From Sedimentitalea sp041224545 (GTDB taxonomy: Bacteria > Pseudomonadota > Alphaproteobacteria > Rhodobacterales > Rhodobacteraceae): a DNA stretch of 64,000 bases. Shown here piece after piece: positions 1-7,051 of this stretch. Where the stretch lies: contig NZ_JBGFGP010000130.1 in the NCBI RefSeq assembly GCF_041224545.1, forward strand, positions 62,001 to 126,000. The letters are read 5' to 3'. The position numbers and the translations under genes are program-made. Within the stretch, counting starts at the first letter, position 1. Every line of letters begins with the position of its first letter. A model generated the notes under the pieces. It made no database searches, was not told the origin of the DNA, and was given only the letters and a program-made list of their open reading frames with translations.

Positions 1-62
1 GGCTGTACATGACGACCCGGACTGCGATATGCGCCGGTCGAAGTCTGGGGCAGGAGCAGTCG

Positions 63-536
63 ATGGAAACGAAGGTTATCGCGGTGATCGAAGCAGGCAT
101 GTTGCGGCGGTGGATGGCCGTGGCGACGTTGGTTTGTGTGTCTGCGCTGCTGGTCTATTCCGGCATGGGGGCGGTGGGGTCATCCATGATCCTGCGTGTC
201 TGTGCGGTTGCGGTTGGTGTGGCCACGCTGCTGATCGCGTTGAAACTCTTTCGCGTGACCGCAAACCGTATCGAACTGACCGAGGACGGGCTGCGCGAGA
301 GCAGCGGCATCTCGATCGCTACGCTTGATGAAATCGCATCGGTCGACCGGGGGCTTCTGGCGTTCAAACCGACAAACGGGTTCGTTCTGCGCACCCACGC
401 CCCAACGGTCAGATGCTGGCGGCCGGGGCTGTGGTGGCGGTTCGGGCGACGCGTCGGAATTGGCGGAGTGGTGTCCGGGGCGCAATCGAAGTTCATGGCA
501 GATCGGCTTGCGGAGCTGATGGCGACGAAAAACTGA
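63..536 (+). CDS. Small two-helix membrane protein of unknown function
   Basis: The 157-residue product has two hydrophobic stretches near the N-terminus (about residues 15-35 and 40-60). A soluble part follows whose pattern (RIELTEDGL, then a run of short strands) resembles bacterial PH-like domains found behind two membrane helices; that likeness is an inference. The start at 63 was chosen because an AGGAG motif lies seven bases upstream; an in-frame upstream ATG at 9 has no such site. The gene converges on the minus-strand pilin-like genes. No catalytic motif is visible, and no function is assigned. Confidence 0.6.
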   Translation: METKVIAVIEAGMLRRWMAVATLVCVSALLVYSGMGAVGSSMILRVCAVAVGVATLLIALKLFRVTANRIELTEDGLRESSGISIATLDEIASVDRGLLAFKPTNGFVLRTHAPTVRCWRPGLWWRFGRRVGIGGVVSGAQSKFMADRLAELMATKN

Positions 537-562
537 GGCGTCGTTCGGCAGAGACGACGGGA

Positions 563-1129
563 TTATCCCAGGCTGCTCTGTCCGTCCCATTTGATCTGAT
601 CGACAAAGCGGGGTCGGGTAAAAACGAAATTCTCGAGCTTCGTTTCGTCCATTCCGATCCGGAAGAGCGGCGTGAACGTGTTTTCCGTTTCGACCAGAAT
701 GACGATTTCGTTGTCCGGCATCGCCGGAAGCCGATCGGCAAACTGACCGACGGACCCATCGTCCAACTCGCCGGGGAAGCCGCGATTTGCCGACCAGTTG
801 ACGTAATAACGCCGGTCCGATTCATCCCAGCGGATGACCGAGATACGCAGCGAGATATCGCTTGGCGTGTGGGTCATCATGCCGAAAAGTTCATACATGC
901 TGTCGACATAGGCGTCGTTGATATCACTGGTCTCCCGCGAAATCAGATCGCTGATCGTATACGCCGCTTTCAGATTGGCCGTGCTCTGATGATAGCCGTC
1001 GAAATAGACATATGTCGCCATGAACGCCCAGAAGACGAATGGCATGGCGAGTATGAACTCGACGGTCACGCTGCCGTGTGTATCGTCCCGGAATTTTCCA
1101 ATCAGTGTACGAAGGTTCGTCAATTGCAT
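563..1129 (-). CDS. TadE-like pseudopilin family protein
   Basis: This 188-residue protein starts with a short basic, Gly-containing leader (DDTHGSVTVEF) followed by one hydrophobic helix, the layout of TadE/TadG minor pseudopilins, where cleavage occurs after Gly and a Glu lies five residues on. The rest is a soluble, probably extracytoplasmic domain without catalytic motifs. It is the last of three minus-strand genes of this type, four bases after its upstream neighbour, so it is probably co-transcribed with them. The role inferred is in a tight-adherence (Flp) type pilus or a related surface structure. The Tad ATPase and secretin genes are not in this window. Confidence 0.75.
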   Translation of the reverse strand: MQLTNLRTLIGKFRDDTHGSVTVEFILAMPFVFWAFMATYVYFDGYHQSTANLKAAYTISDLISRETSDINDAYVDSMYELFGMMTHTPSDISLRISVIRWDESDRRYYVNWSANRGFPGELDDGSVGQFADRLPAMPDNEIVILVETENTFTPLFRIGMDETKLENFVFTRPRFVDQIKWDGQSSLG

Positions 1130-1132
1130 GGC

Positions 1133-1672
1133 TTACCTCGGCTCCTGCACGAAGGCAGAGGTCGAGACGAGCGCGTACTGCCCGGCGCCATCTCTGGAAA
1201 TGTTCTTGCCCAGCCCGGTTGTCGGAAACACCGGAGAGATCTTGGCGCAGGCCCGCAGGATCATCAGGTCATTGTCGCCAGCGTCGTTCCTGAAGGTGAT
1301 CTTGGGCTGCACTTCTCTGGAGGCATCGGTACAGGTCGCTTCGCGCTGCACCCCGGTCCAGTTGCGCGGATCGACCTGGATCAACTCCAGCCTGAGATTG
1401 GATCTGCAATTGTTGATAAAGCCCGCCCTGTCGCAGATCAGGTCTTTGATCTGGTCGTGCTGCGGCACCGATCCGGTTCCGAGCCGGATGTCGCGAACCG
1501 TCAGGTCCACCGCGCGCTCGAGGCTGGAATGGTTCAGCGTCATGAGACCGAGTTCGATTCCCGACAGCATGAACAGCAGCATCGCAGGGAATGTGATGGC
1601 AAACTCGATCGTTGCGTTGCCATTCTCTGCCCGCCAGAAGCGTTTTGCGAGAATCGACGGCCAGCGCCTCAC
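1133..1672 (-). CDS. TadE/TadG-like pseudopilin family protein
   Basis: The 179-residue product carries the TadE signature near the N-terminus: a basic leader, ENGNATIEFAIT, then a long hydrophobic helix. A soluble domain containing several cysteines follows, which could form disulfides outside the cytoplasm. It starts with GTG and overlaps the stop of the upstream VWA-domain gene in a GTGA arrangement, so translation is probably coupled. Together with its neighbours it forms a three-gene set of Flp-pilus-associated proteins. The exact position in a pilus is unknown. Confidence 0.75.
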   Translation of the reverse strand: MRRWPSILAKRFWRAENGNATIEFAITFPAMLLFMLSGIELGLMTLNHSSLERAVDLTVRDIRLGTGSVPQHDQIKDLICDRAGFINNCRSNLRLELIQVDPRNWTGVQREATCTDASREVQPKITFRNDAGDNDLMILRACAKISPVFPTTGLGKNISRDGAGQYALVSTSAFVQEPR

Positions 1673-3438
1673 TGGGTCAACCTCAACTTGCGGATCGACG
1701 ATGCGATGGAGTCAAATGCGATCCGGATCTTTTCTCCGTTCGAGTCGCTTTTCACCTCAAAGAAATGTGAGTCGGAACTTGAGCAATACCGCAGGATATC
1801 GGCCCCTGAACTCGGCGCGTCAAAGCCGATGGTGAACACGATGATGTTGTTGTCTTTGGCAATATCGCAGATGCGTTCGGTGCGATCATTCTTGACCCAG
1901 TTGCTAACACTGTTGCGAACGTCGTGGAACCATCTCCTGTTGGCGATCGACGAGGAAAGGAAGGGATAGTAATTTTTGAAAAGGTTTGCTCTGAGACTGA
2001 CATGCGCCCAGAGGTCGGGATAGCTGAGATTGACCGCTGTACCCGGTTCGGATCGCTCGCCGCAGGACAAATTTCCCAGAGAACGCCCGACACAGCCCTG
2101 GCTCCGCCCGTCGGCATAATTCGCGCCAAACGGATGATCGGCCCACTTGTTGCCGTCATTCACCAGATTGCCGTCCCGGTCGTAATATTCCTTGTTGTCG
2201 TCAGGCCAGAAATAGGCGTCGACTGGCGGATGGTAGATCGAATATGCCTTTGCCGCATCGTTGAAATACACATTCGACGGACCCTCGCGGAAACCGTCAT
2301 TGATGTAATACTGGTCGGTGTTCTCCCCGTCGGTCATCAGAACGATCACCTTCAGTGTTTCGCCGTCATTGTAGTTTGTCGGCAGGGTGGCCGCCACCTC
2401 GGGCACGTCGCCCAGCACGCTGAGCATGCTCATCGCCGGGCGAAGGCTGGGATCGAGCAGAGCGGTGCCCCATTTCATGCCGATATCGATCGAGGTACTG
2501 CCGCGGGCGGTGAGGTTCCTGATATAGGCTTTCAGGGCCTCTGGATCGGATTGCATCAGCAGCATCTGGCGATTTTCGTCTGCTTCGCAAACCGGTAGGG
2601 AAACCCCGTTGGCGTCATTACCGATCAGGGTGATCCCATCCTCTACCATACCGTCGTATACGAACCACGGATCAAAATGCATGGTGCGTTGGTACGGGCT
2701 GGAAAAAGAAAGCGATGCAGTATCGAAATCGGCACTCTGGAAGTTGATGCAATTCGAATATTGCTGCTCGTCAGAGACATTGAACCGGTCCATCAAGCTC
2801 TGCGGGACGGAAACCTGCGAGGCATAAGGCACGATCGACATGGTCATTTTGCCTTCGGCGCTGTTGGCGGCCATCGTATCGACGAATTCCTGCGCCGCCG
2901 TGATCAGGTTTGGCAAACGGTTACGCTCGTTCATCGAACCGGAAACGTCGAGCACCAGTGAAATCTCGACGCCATCGATGCGTTCTTCTGCGGTTCCGAC
3001 GGCCGGCGCAACCAATGTATCGACACCGTTCATGTGCATGAATTGTGTGTCGATCTCGGTACTGGCGGTCGCCGAGACCACGCGATAGCCAAGGCCCTGG
3101 TCGACCGTCACAGAGGTGAGATAATCACGCAGTCCGGATTTGGCGAAATAATCTTCGACCACCGCGGTCGGATCCATCTGTTGATCGAGATCCGCGGCAG
3201 CGAGCACCGCACGGTCCAGTGTCGCCTGAAGTCTGGAACGGTCGCGTTCGAAGCGCATGAAGTCGATACCGATGCCCGCGACCATGAGGATGATGAGAAA
3301 GGCATAGAAACCGAAAATCAGCATCGCACCGTCTTCGTCGCGGGCGAACCTGCGCAACATGCGCGCGGGTGGGCAGGCCCTCGCGCCCGAGCGCCTGAGC
3401 CGGTTCAGTCTGCTGCTGGTCTCGGCAATGAAACCCAT
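1669..3438 (-). CDS. TadG-like pilus-associated protein with a von Willebrand A domain
   Basis: The 589-residue protein has a TadE/TadG-type N-terminus (ARDEDGAML followed by a hydrophobic helix at about residues 38-60) and a large von Willebrand factor A domain. The metal-binding MIDAS motif DVSGSMN is at residues 164-170, and a second conserved segment (VLMTDGEN) comes later. TadG-like proteins of this type are anchored in the envelope and linked to Flp/Tad pili. A GATGAGG ribosome-binding site precedes the ATG. The gene heads the three-gene minus-strand set and is divergent from the dehydrogenase gene across a 303-base gap. Confidence 0.8.
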   Translation of the reverse strand: MGFIAETSSRLNRLRRSGARACPPARMLRRFARDEDGAMLIFGFYAFLIILMVAGIGIDFMRFERDRSRLQATLDRAVLAAADLDQQMDPTAVVEDYFAKSGLRDYLTSVTVDQGLGYRVVSATASTEIDTQFMHMNGVDTLVAPAVGTAEERIDGVEISLVLDVSGSMNERNRLPNLITAAQEFVDTMAANSAEGKMTMSIVPYASQVSVPQSLMDRFNVSDEQQYSNCINFQSADFDTASLSFSSPYQRTMHFDPWFVYDGMVEDGITLIGNDANGVSLPVCEADENRQMLLMQSDPEALKAYIRNLTARGSTSIDIGMKWGTALLDPSLRPAMSMLSVLGDVPEVAATLPTNYNDGETLKVIVLMTDGENTDQYYINDGFREGPSNVYFNDAAKAYSIYHPPVDAYFWPDDNKEYYDRDGNLVNDGNKWADHPFGANYADGRSQGCVGRSLGNLSCGERSEPGTAVNLSYPDLWAHVSLRANLFKNYYPFLSSSIANRRWFHDVRNSVSNWVKNDRTERICDIAKDNNIIVFTIGFDAPSSGADILRYCSSSDSHFFEVKSDSNGEKIRIAFDSIASSIRKLRLTQ

Positions 3439-3741
3439 TGTTAAACCTCATCCGCCCGGAATGGGGCATCGGACAATAAATCTTTTATTCTATGGCTGTG
3501 GAACATGACGGAAATGGGACGTAAACTGCGCCACATTGCGTATATTACCAACAAATTTACAACAATCCTAATCCCAAATTACCCGGCTGCCCGGCCTGAT
3601 GGCGCAGCTATTATGGTCGATTTCATACAGGCATGTACAGGATCATGTCAAAAATGTCGCCAAACTTCACCATCTCGTCATAGGTTGGCTTCTAGAACAC
3701 AGCACATATGAGTCGTTGTGAGCGTTCGGGAGGAGCAACAT
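3439..3741. other. Divergent intergenic region, no gene seen
   Basis: This gap separates two divergent genes and is visibly richer in A and T than its surroundings, as expected for a region holding promoters in both directions. I found no convincing open reading frame, tRNA or strong hairpin in it. No operator could be assigned. The GGGAGGAG ribosome-binding site of the downstream dehydrogenase lies at its right end. Confidence 0.5.
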
Positions 3742-5172
3742 ATGAACCAGAGAAACGAACCGACATTTCGTGAAAGCGTCGATCTGATGTTCAACCGCGC
3801 AGTCGCGTTGATGGACCTGCCACCGGGGCTGGAAGAGAAGATCCGTGTGTGCAACGCGACCTATACAGTGCGATTCGGCGTGCGCCTGCGGGGCCAGATA
3901 CAGACCTTTACCGGATACCGGTCCGTACACTCCGAACATATGGAACCCGTCAAGGGCGGCATCCGTTTTGCGATGGGGGTCAATCAGGACGAGGTCGAGG
4001 CGCTGGCGGCTCTGATGACCTACAAATGCGCGCTGGTCGAAACGCCGTTCGGAGGATCGAAGGGCGGATTGAGAATCGATCCGCGCCAGTATGACGAGCA
4101 CGAGTTGGAGCAGATTACCCGCCGTTTCGCCTATGAACTGGCCAAGCGTGACCTGATCAACCCCAGTCAGAACGTCCCGGCCCCCGACATGGGAACGGGC
4201 GAACGTGAAATGGCCTGGATCGCCGATCAATACGCACGGATGAACACGACCGATATCAACGCGCGTGCCTGTGTTACCGGCAAGCCACTGAATGCCGGTG
4301 GCATCGCCGGACGCGTCGAGGCGACCGGGCGCGGAGTGCAATATGCCCTGCGCGAGTTTTTCCGGCACCCGGAGGACGTCGCCCGATCCGGTCTTTCCGG
4401 TTCGCTGGACGGAAAGAGGGTCATCGTCCAGGGGCTGGGCAATGTGGGCTATCACGCCGCGAAGTTCCTGGCGGAGGAGGACGGCGCCATCATCACCGGC
4501 ATCATCGAACGGGATGGTGCCCTGTTCAATCCGAATGGTCTGGATGTCGAGGCGGTGTTCAACTGGATTCGCGGGCGCGGCGGGGTGACCGGTTTCCCCG
4601 ATGCGGCGCATACTGCCGAAGGGGCCGCGGTGCTCGAGGAGGAGTGCGATATCCTGATTCCTGCGGCGCTGGAAGGCGTGATCAACCTGAACAATGCCGA
4701 ACGGATCAAGGCCCCGTTGATCATCGAGGCCGCAAACGGTCCGATCACGGCGGGCGCCGACGACATCCTGCGCGCCCGCGGAACGGTCATCATCCCCGAC
4801 ATGTATGCCAATGCCGGCGGCGTGACCGTGTCGTATTTCGAGTGGGTCAAGAATCTGAGCCATATCCGGTTTGGCCGCATGCAGCGCCGCCAGGAAGAGG
4901 CGCGACACCAGTTGGTCGTGGACGAACTGGAACGGCTCGACCGGTATCTTGGCGACGCCTGGTCGATGTCTCCGGACTTCAAGAAGAAATACCTGCGGGG
5001 TGCCGGTGAACTCGAACTCGTACGCTCGGGGCTAGATGACACGATGCGCACCGCCTACCAGTCGATGCATGAGGTCTGGCATGAGAGGGACGACGTGGAC
5101 GATCTGCGGACCGCGGCCTATCTCGTCTCGATCAACAAGGTGGCGGCAAGCTATCGTGCCAAGGGCCTTTAA
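3742..5172 (+). CDS. Glu/Leu/Phe/Val family amino-acid dehydrogenase (glutamate dehydrogenase-like)
   Basis: The 476-residue protein has the hallmarks of the family: PVKGGIRF (Lys71), GGSKGGL (Lys107) and the PAPDMGTG segment with the catalytic Asp, followed by an NAD(P)-binding half with VIVQGLGNVG. Members interconvert an amino acid (usually glutamate) and its 2-oxo acid plus ammonia in the cytoplasm. The start at 3742 is preceded by GGGAGGAG; a GTG 24 bases upstream lacks a ribosome-binding site. The gene stands alone and ends in a strong hairpin. Substrate and cofactor preference cannot be told from the sequence. Confidence 0.9.
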   Translation: MNQRNEPTFRESVDLMFNRAVALMDLPPGLEEKIRVCNATYTVRFGVRLRGQIQTFTGYRSVHSEHMEPVKGGIRFAMGVNQDEVEALAALMTYKCALVETPFGGSKGGLRIDPRQYDEHELEQITRRFAYELAKRDLINPSQNVPAPDMGTGEREMAWIADQYARMNTTDINARACVTGKPLNAGGIAGRVEATGRGVQYALREFFRHPEDVARSGLSGSLDGKRVIVQGLGNVGYHAAKFLAEEDGAIITGIIERDGALFNPNGLDVEAVFNWIRGRGGVTGFPDAAHTAEGAAVLEEECDILIPAALEGVINLNNAERIKAPLIIEAANGPITAGADDILRARGTVIIPDMYANAGGVTVSYFEWVKNLSHIRFGRMQRRQEEARHQLVVDELERLDRYLGDAWSMSPDFKKKYLRGAGELELVRSGLDDTMRTAYQSMHEVWHERDDVDDLRTAAYLVSINKVAASYRAKGL

Positions 5173-5184
5173 AAGAGCATTGTC

Positions 5185-5222
5185 GGCCCCGTCAGAAACA
5201 ATTTGCTGTATCTGACGGGGCC
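5185..5222 (+). terminator. Strong hairpin downstream of the dehydrogenase gene
   Basis: A perfect 12-bp inverted repeat (GGCCCCGTCAGA at 5185-5196 and its complement at 5211-5222) flanks a 14-base loop twelve bases after the stop codon. There is no run of T after the stem, so it may act as a transcript-stabilising hairpin or a factor-assisted end rather than a classic intrinsic terminator. Confidence 0.6.
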
Positions 5223-5453
5223 GGCTGCCGCGGAGCGTATGGGCGGGTGGTAATATTCACCGGTCAACAACCCCTTATCGCGCCTCGCTGCGGATAGAAG
5301 GCGCGACTTGGGAGCGTCGTGTCCGGATAGCATGCCGTGTCGCGATCAGACCAGAATCTGTAGAAATCGGATGGGTTTTCCCGTTTCCCGCTGCTAGGTC
5401 TTGGAAAAAGCCGGGCATCATCCGGCCAGATGCCGTTGCAACGGGGAGATCAC

Positions 5454-6707
5454 ATGCGCTTTTCCGGATGGAAGGTTCTCAGGGAAGGGCTCACCGGGAA
5501 CCGGGGATGGTCGCCGCACTGGCGCGATCCCGAGCCAAGGCAGGCGTATGACATCGTCATTATCGGTGGCGGTGGGCATGGGCTGAGCACCGCCTACTAC
5601 CTTGCGAAAGAGCACGGGCTGACCAATATCGCTGTGCTTGAGAAGAACTATATCGGTGGCGGAAATGTCGGACGCAACACCACCATCGTCCGGGCCAACT
5701 ATTTCCTGCCGGGCAATTCGGAATTCTACTCTCACGCGCTGAGGCTGTGGGAAGGGTTGGAAGAAGAGCTGAATTACAACGTGATGCATTCGCAGCGCGG
5801 CCTGATCAACCTGTTCCATTCCGACGGCCAGCGCGACGCCTTTGCGCGGCGCGGCAACGCGATGATCAACCAGGGCGACGATGCGGTGCTGCTCGATCGG
5901 GACGGTGTTCGGCAGTATTTGCCCTATCTGGATTTCGACAACGGCCGGTTCCCGATCTATGGTGGTCTGTTGCATCCGCGTGGGGGCACGGCGCGCCATG
6001 ACGCGGTGGCCTGGGGGTATGCGCGCGCAGCCGATCAGCGTGGGGTGCATCTGATCCAGAATTGTGAAGTGACGGGCATCGACATCGAAAACGGCAAGGT
6101 GCGCGGGGTACAGACCACGCGCGGCGCAATCCGTGCCCGCAAGGTCGGGATCGTGGTTGCCGGTCGCTCCGGCCAGGTCGCGGCCATGGCCGGACTGCGC
6201 CTGCCCATCGAGAGCCACGTGTTGCAGGCCTTTGTCACAGAGGGGCTGAAACCGGTGATCGACCATGTGGTCAGTTTTGGCATGGGGCATTTCTATATCA
6301 GCCAGTCGGACAAGGGTGGCCTGGTTTTTGGCGGTGATCTCGATTTTTACGCGTCCTATGCGCAGCGGGGCAACCTGCCGATGGTGGAACATGTGATGGA
6401 GGCGGGCATGACGCTGATGCCGATGATCGGCAAGGCCAGGGTGCTGCGCAGCTGGGGCGGTATCATGGACATGACGCCCGATGGATCGCCAATCATCGAC
6501 AAGACCGGCGTTGACGGGCTCTATATCGATTGTGGCTGGTGTTACGGCGGGTTCAAGGCGGTGCCCGCCTCGGGGCATTGTTTTGCGCATCTGATCGCGA
6601 CCGACCGCCCGCATGGTGCGGCGACGCGGTTCCGGCTCGATCGGTTCCGGACCGGGCGCGGGCTGATGGATGAGGAAGGGACCGGTGCGCAGCACAATCT
6701 GCATTAG
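5454..6707 (+). CDS. soxB: Sarcosine oxidase beta subunit
   Basis: The 417-residue protein begins with the typical soxB leader (a basic segment ending GNRGW) and an FAD-binding Rossmann motif, IIGGGGHG at about residues 36-43. The NVGRNTTIVRANY segment that follows is characteristic of this subunit. Beta carries FAD and the covalently bound flavin at the site where sarcosine is oxidised. The chosen ATG lies behind GGGGAG, whereas an ATG 24 bases upstream lacks one. It heads soxB-soxD-soxA-soxG, the standard order for heterotetrameric sarcosine oxidase, which yields glycine and a C1 unit for tetrahydrofolate. Confidence 0.95.
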   Translation: MRFSGWKVLREGLTGNRGWSPHWRDPEPRQAYDIVIIGGGGHGLSTAYYLAKEHGLTNIAVLEKNYIGGGNVGRNTTIVRANYFLPGNSEFYSHALRLWEGLEEELNYNVMHSQRGLINLFHSDGQRDAFARRGNAMINQGDDAVLLDRDGVRQYLPYLDFDNGRFPIYGGLLHPRGGTARHDAVAWGYARAADQRGVHLIQNCEVTGIDIENGKVRGVQTTRGAIRARKVGIVVAGRSGQVAAMAGLRLPIESHVLQAFVTEGLKPVIDHVVSFGMGHFYISQSDKGGLVFGGDLDFYASYAQRGNLPMVEHVMEAGMTLMPMIGKARVLRSWGGIMDMTPDGSPIIDKTGVDGLYIDCGWCYGGFKAVPASGHCFAHLIATDRPHGAATRFRLDRFRTGRGLMDEEGTGAQHNLH

Positions 6708-6728
6708 GCGCGCCCGGACAGGATGGGC

Positions 6729-6760
6729 GCCTCCGGCGGGAGTATTTCGACAAAGATGAA
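6729..6760 (+). repeat. Dispersed intergenic element, copy A
   Basis: This copy lies in the soxB-soxD gap. It has a short CTCC/GGAG stem followed by GGGAGTATTT, a three-base spacer and CAAAGATGAA. The same core occurs at six other intergenic places in the window. The core ends 15 bases before the soxD start. Confidence 0.8.
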
Positions 6761-6775
6761 GATGGGGCAACGGCA

Positions 6776-7051
6776 ATGAGGATCACCTGTCCGATATGCG
6801 GTGAGCGGGACCGGCGCGAGTTTTATTATCAGGGCGATGCGGTCGCCTTGCGGCGTCCGGCCCCGGATGCCGGCGAGGCGGCCTGGGAGGACTATCTTCA
6901 TGTGCGGGAGAATCCGGCGGGGCTGACACGGGATCTCTGGTATCACGAGGCGGGATGCGGTGCGTGGCTGGTTGTGACGCGCGATACGGTGACCCATGCG
7001 GTGCAGGAGGTCGCGCTGGCCGCCGACGGCGCCGCGGAGGGCAGATCATGA
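6776..7051 (+). CDS. soxD: Sarcosine oxidase delta subunit
   Basis: The 91-residue protein fits the small zinc-binding delta subunit of heterotetrameric sarcosine oxidase. The zinc ligands are visible as Cys5 and Cys8 (CPICGE), His57 and Cys61 (YHEAGCGAW). Its length is normal for the family. The stop overlaps the soxA start (ATGA), which points to coupled translation. It helps assemble the flavin-containing subunits and has no catalytic role of its own. Confidence 0.95.
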   Translation: MRITCPICGERDRREFYYQGDAVALRRPAPDAGEAAWEDYLHVRENPAGLTRDLWYHEAGCGAWLVVTRDTVTHAVQEVALAADGAAEGRS

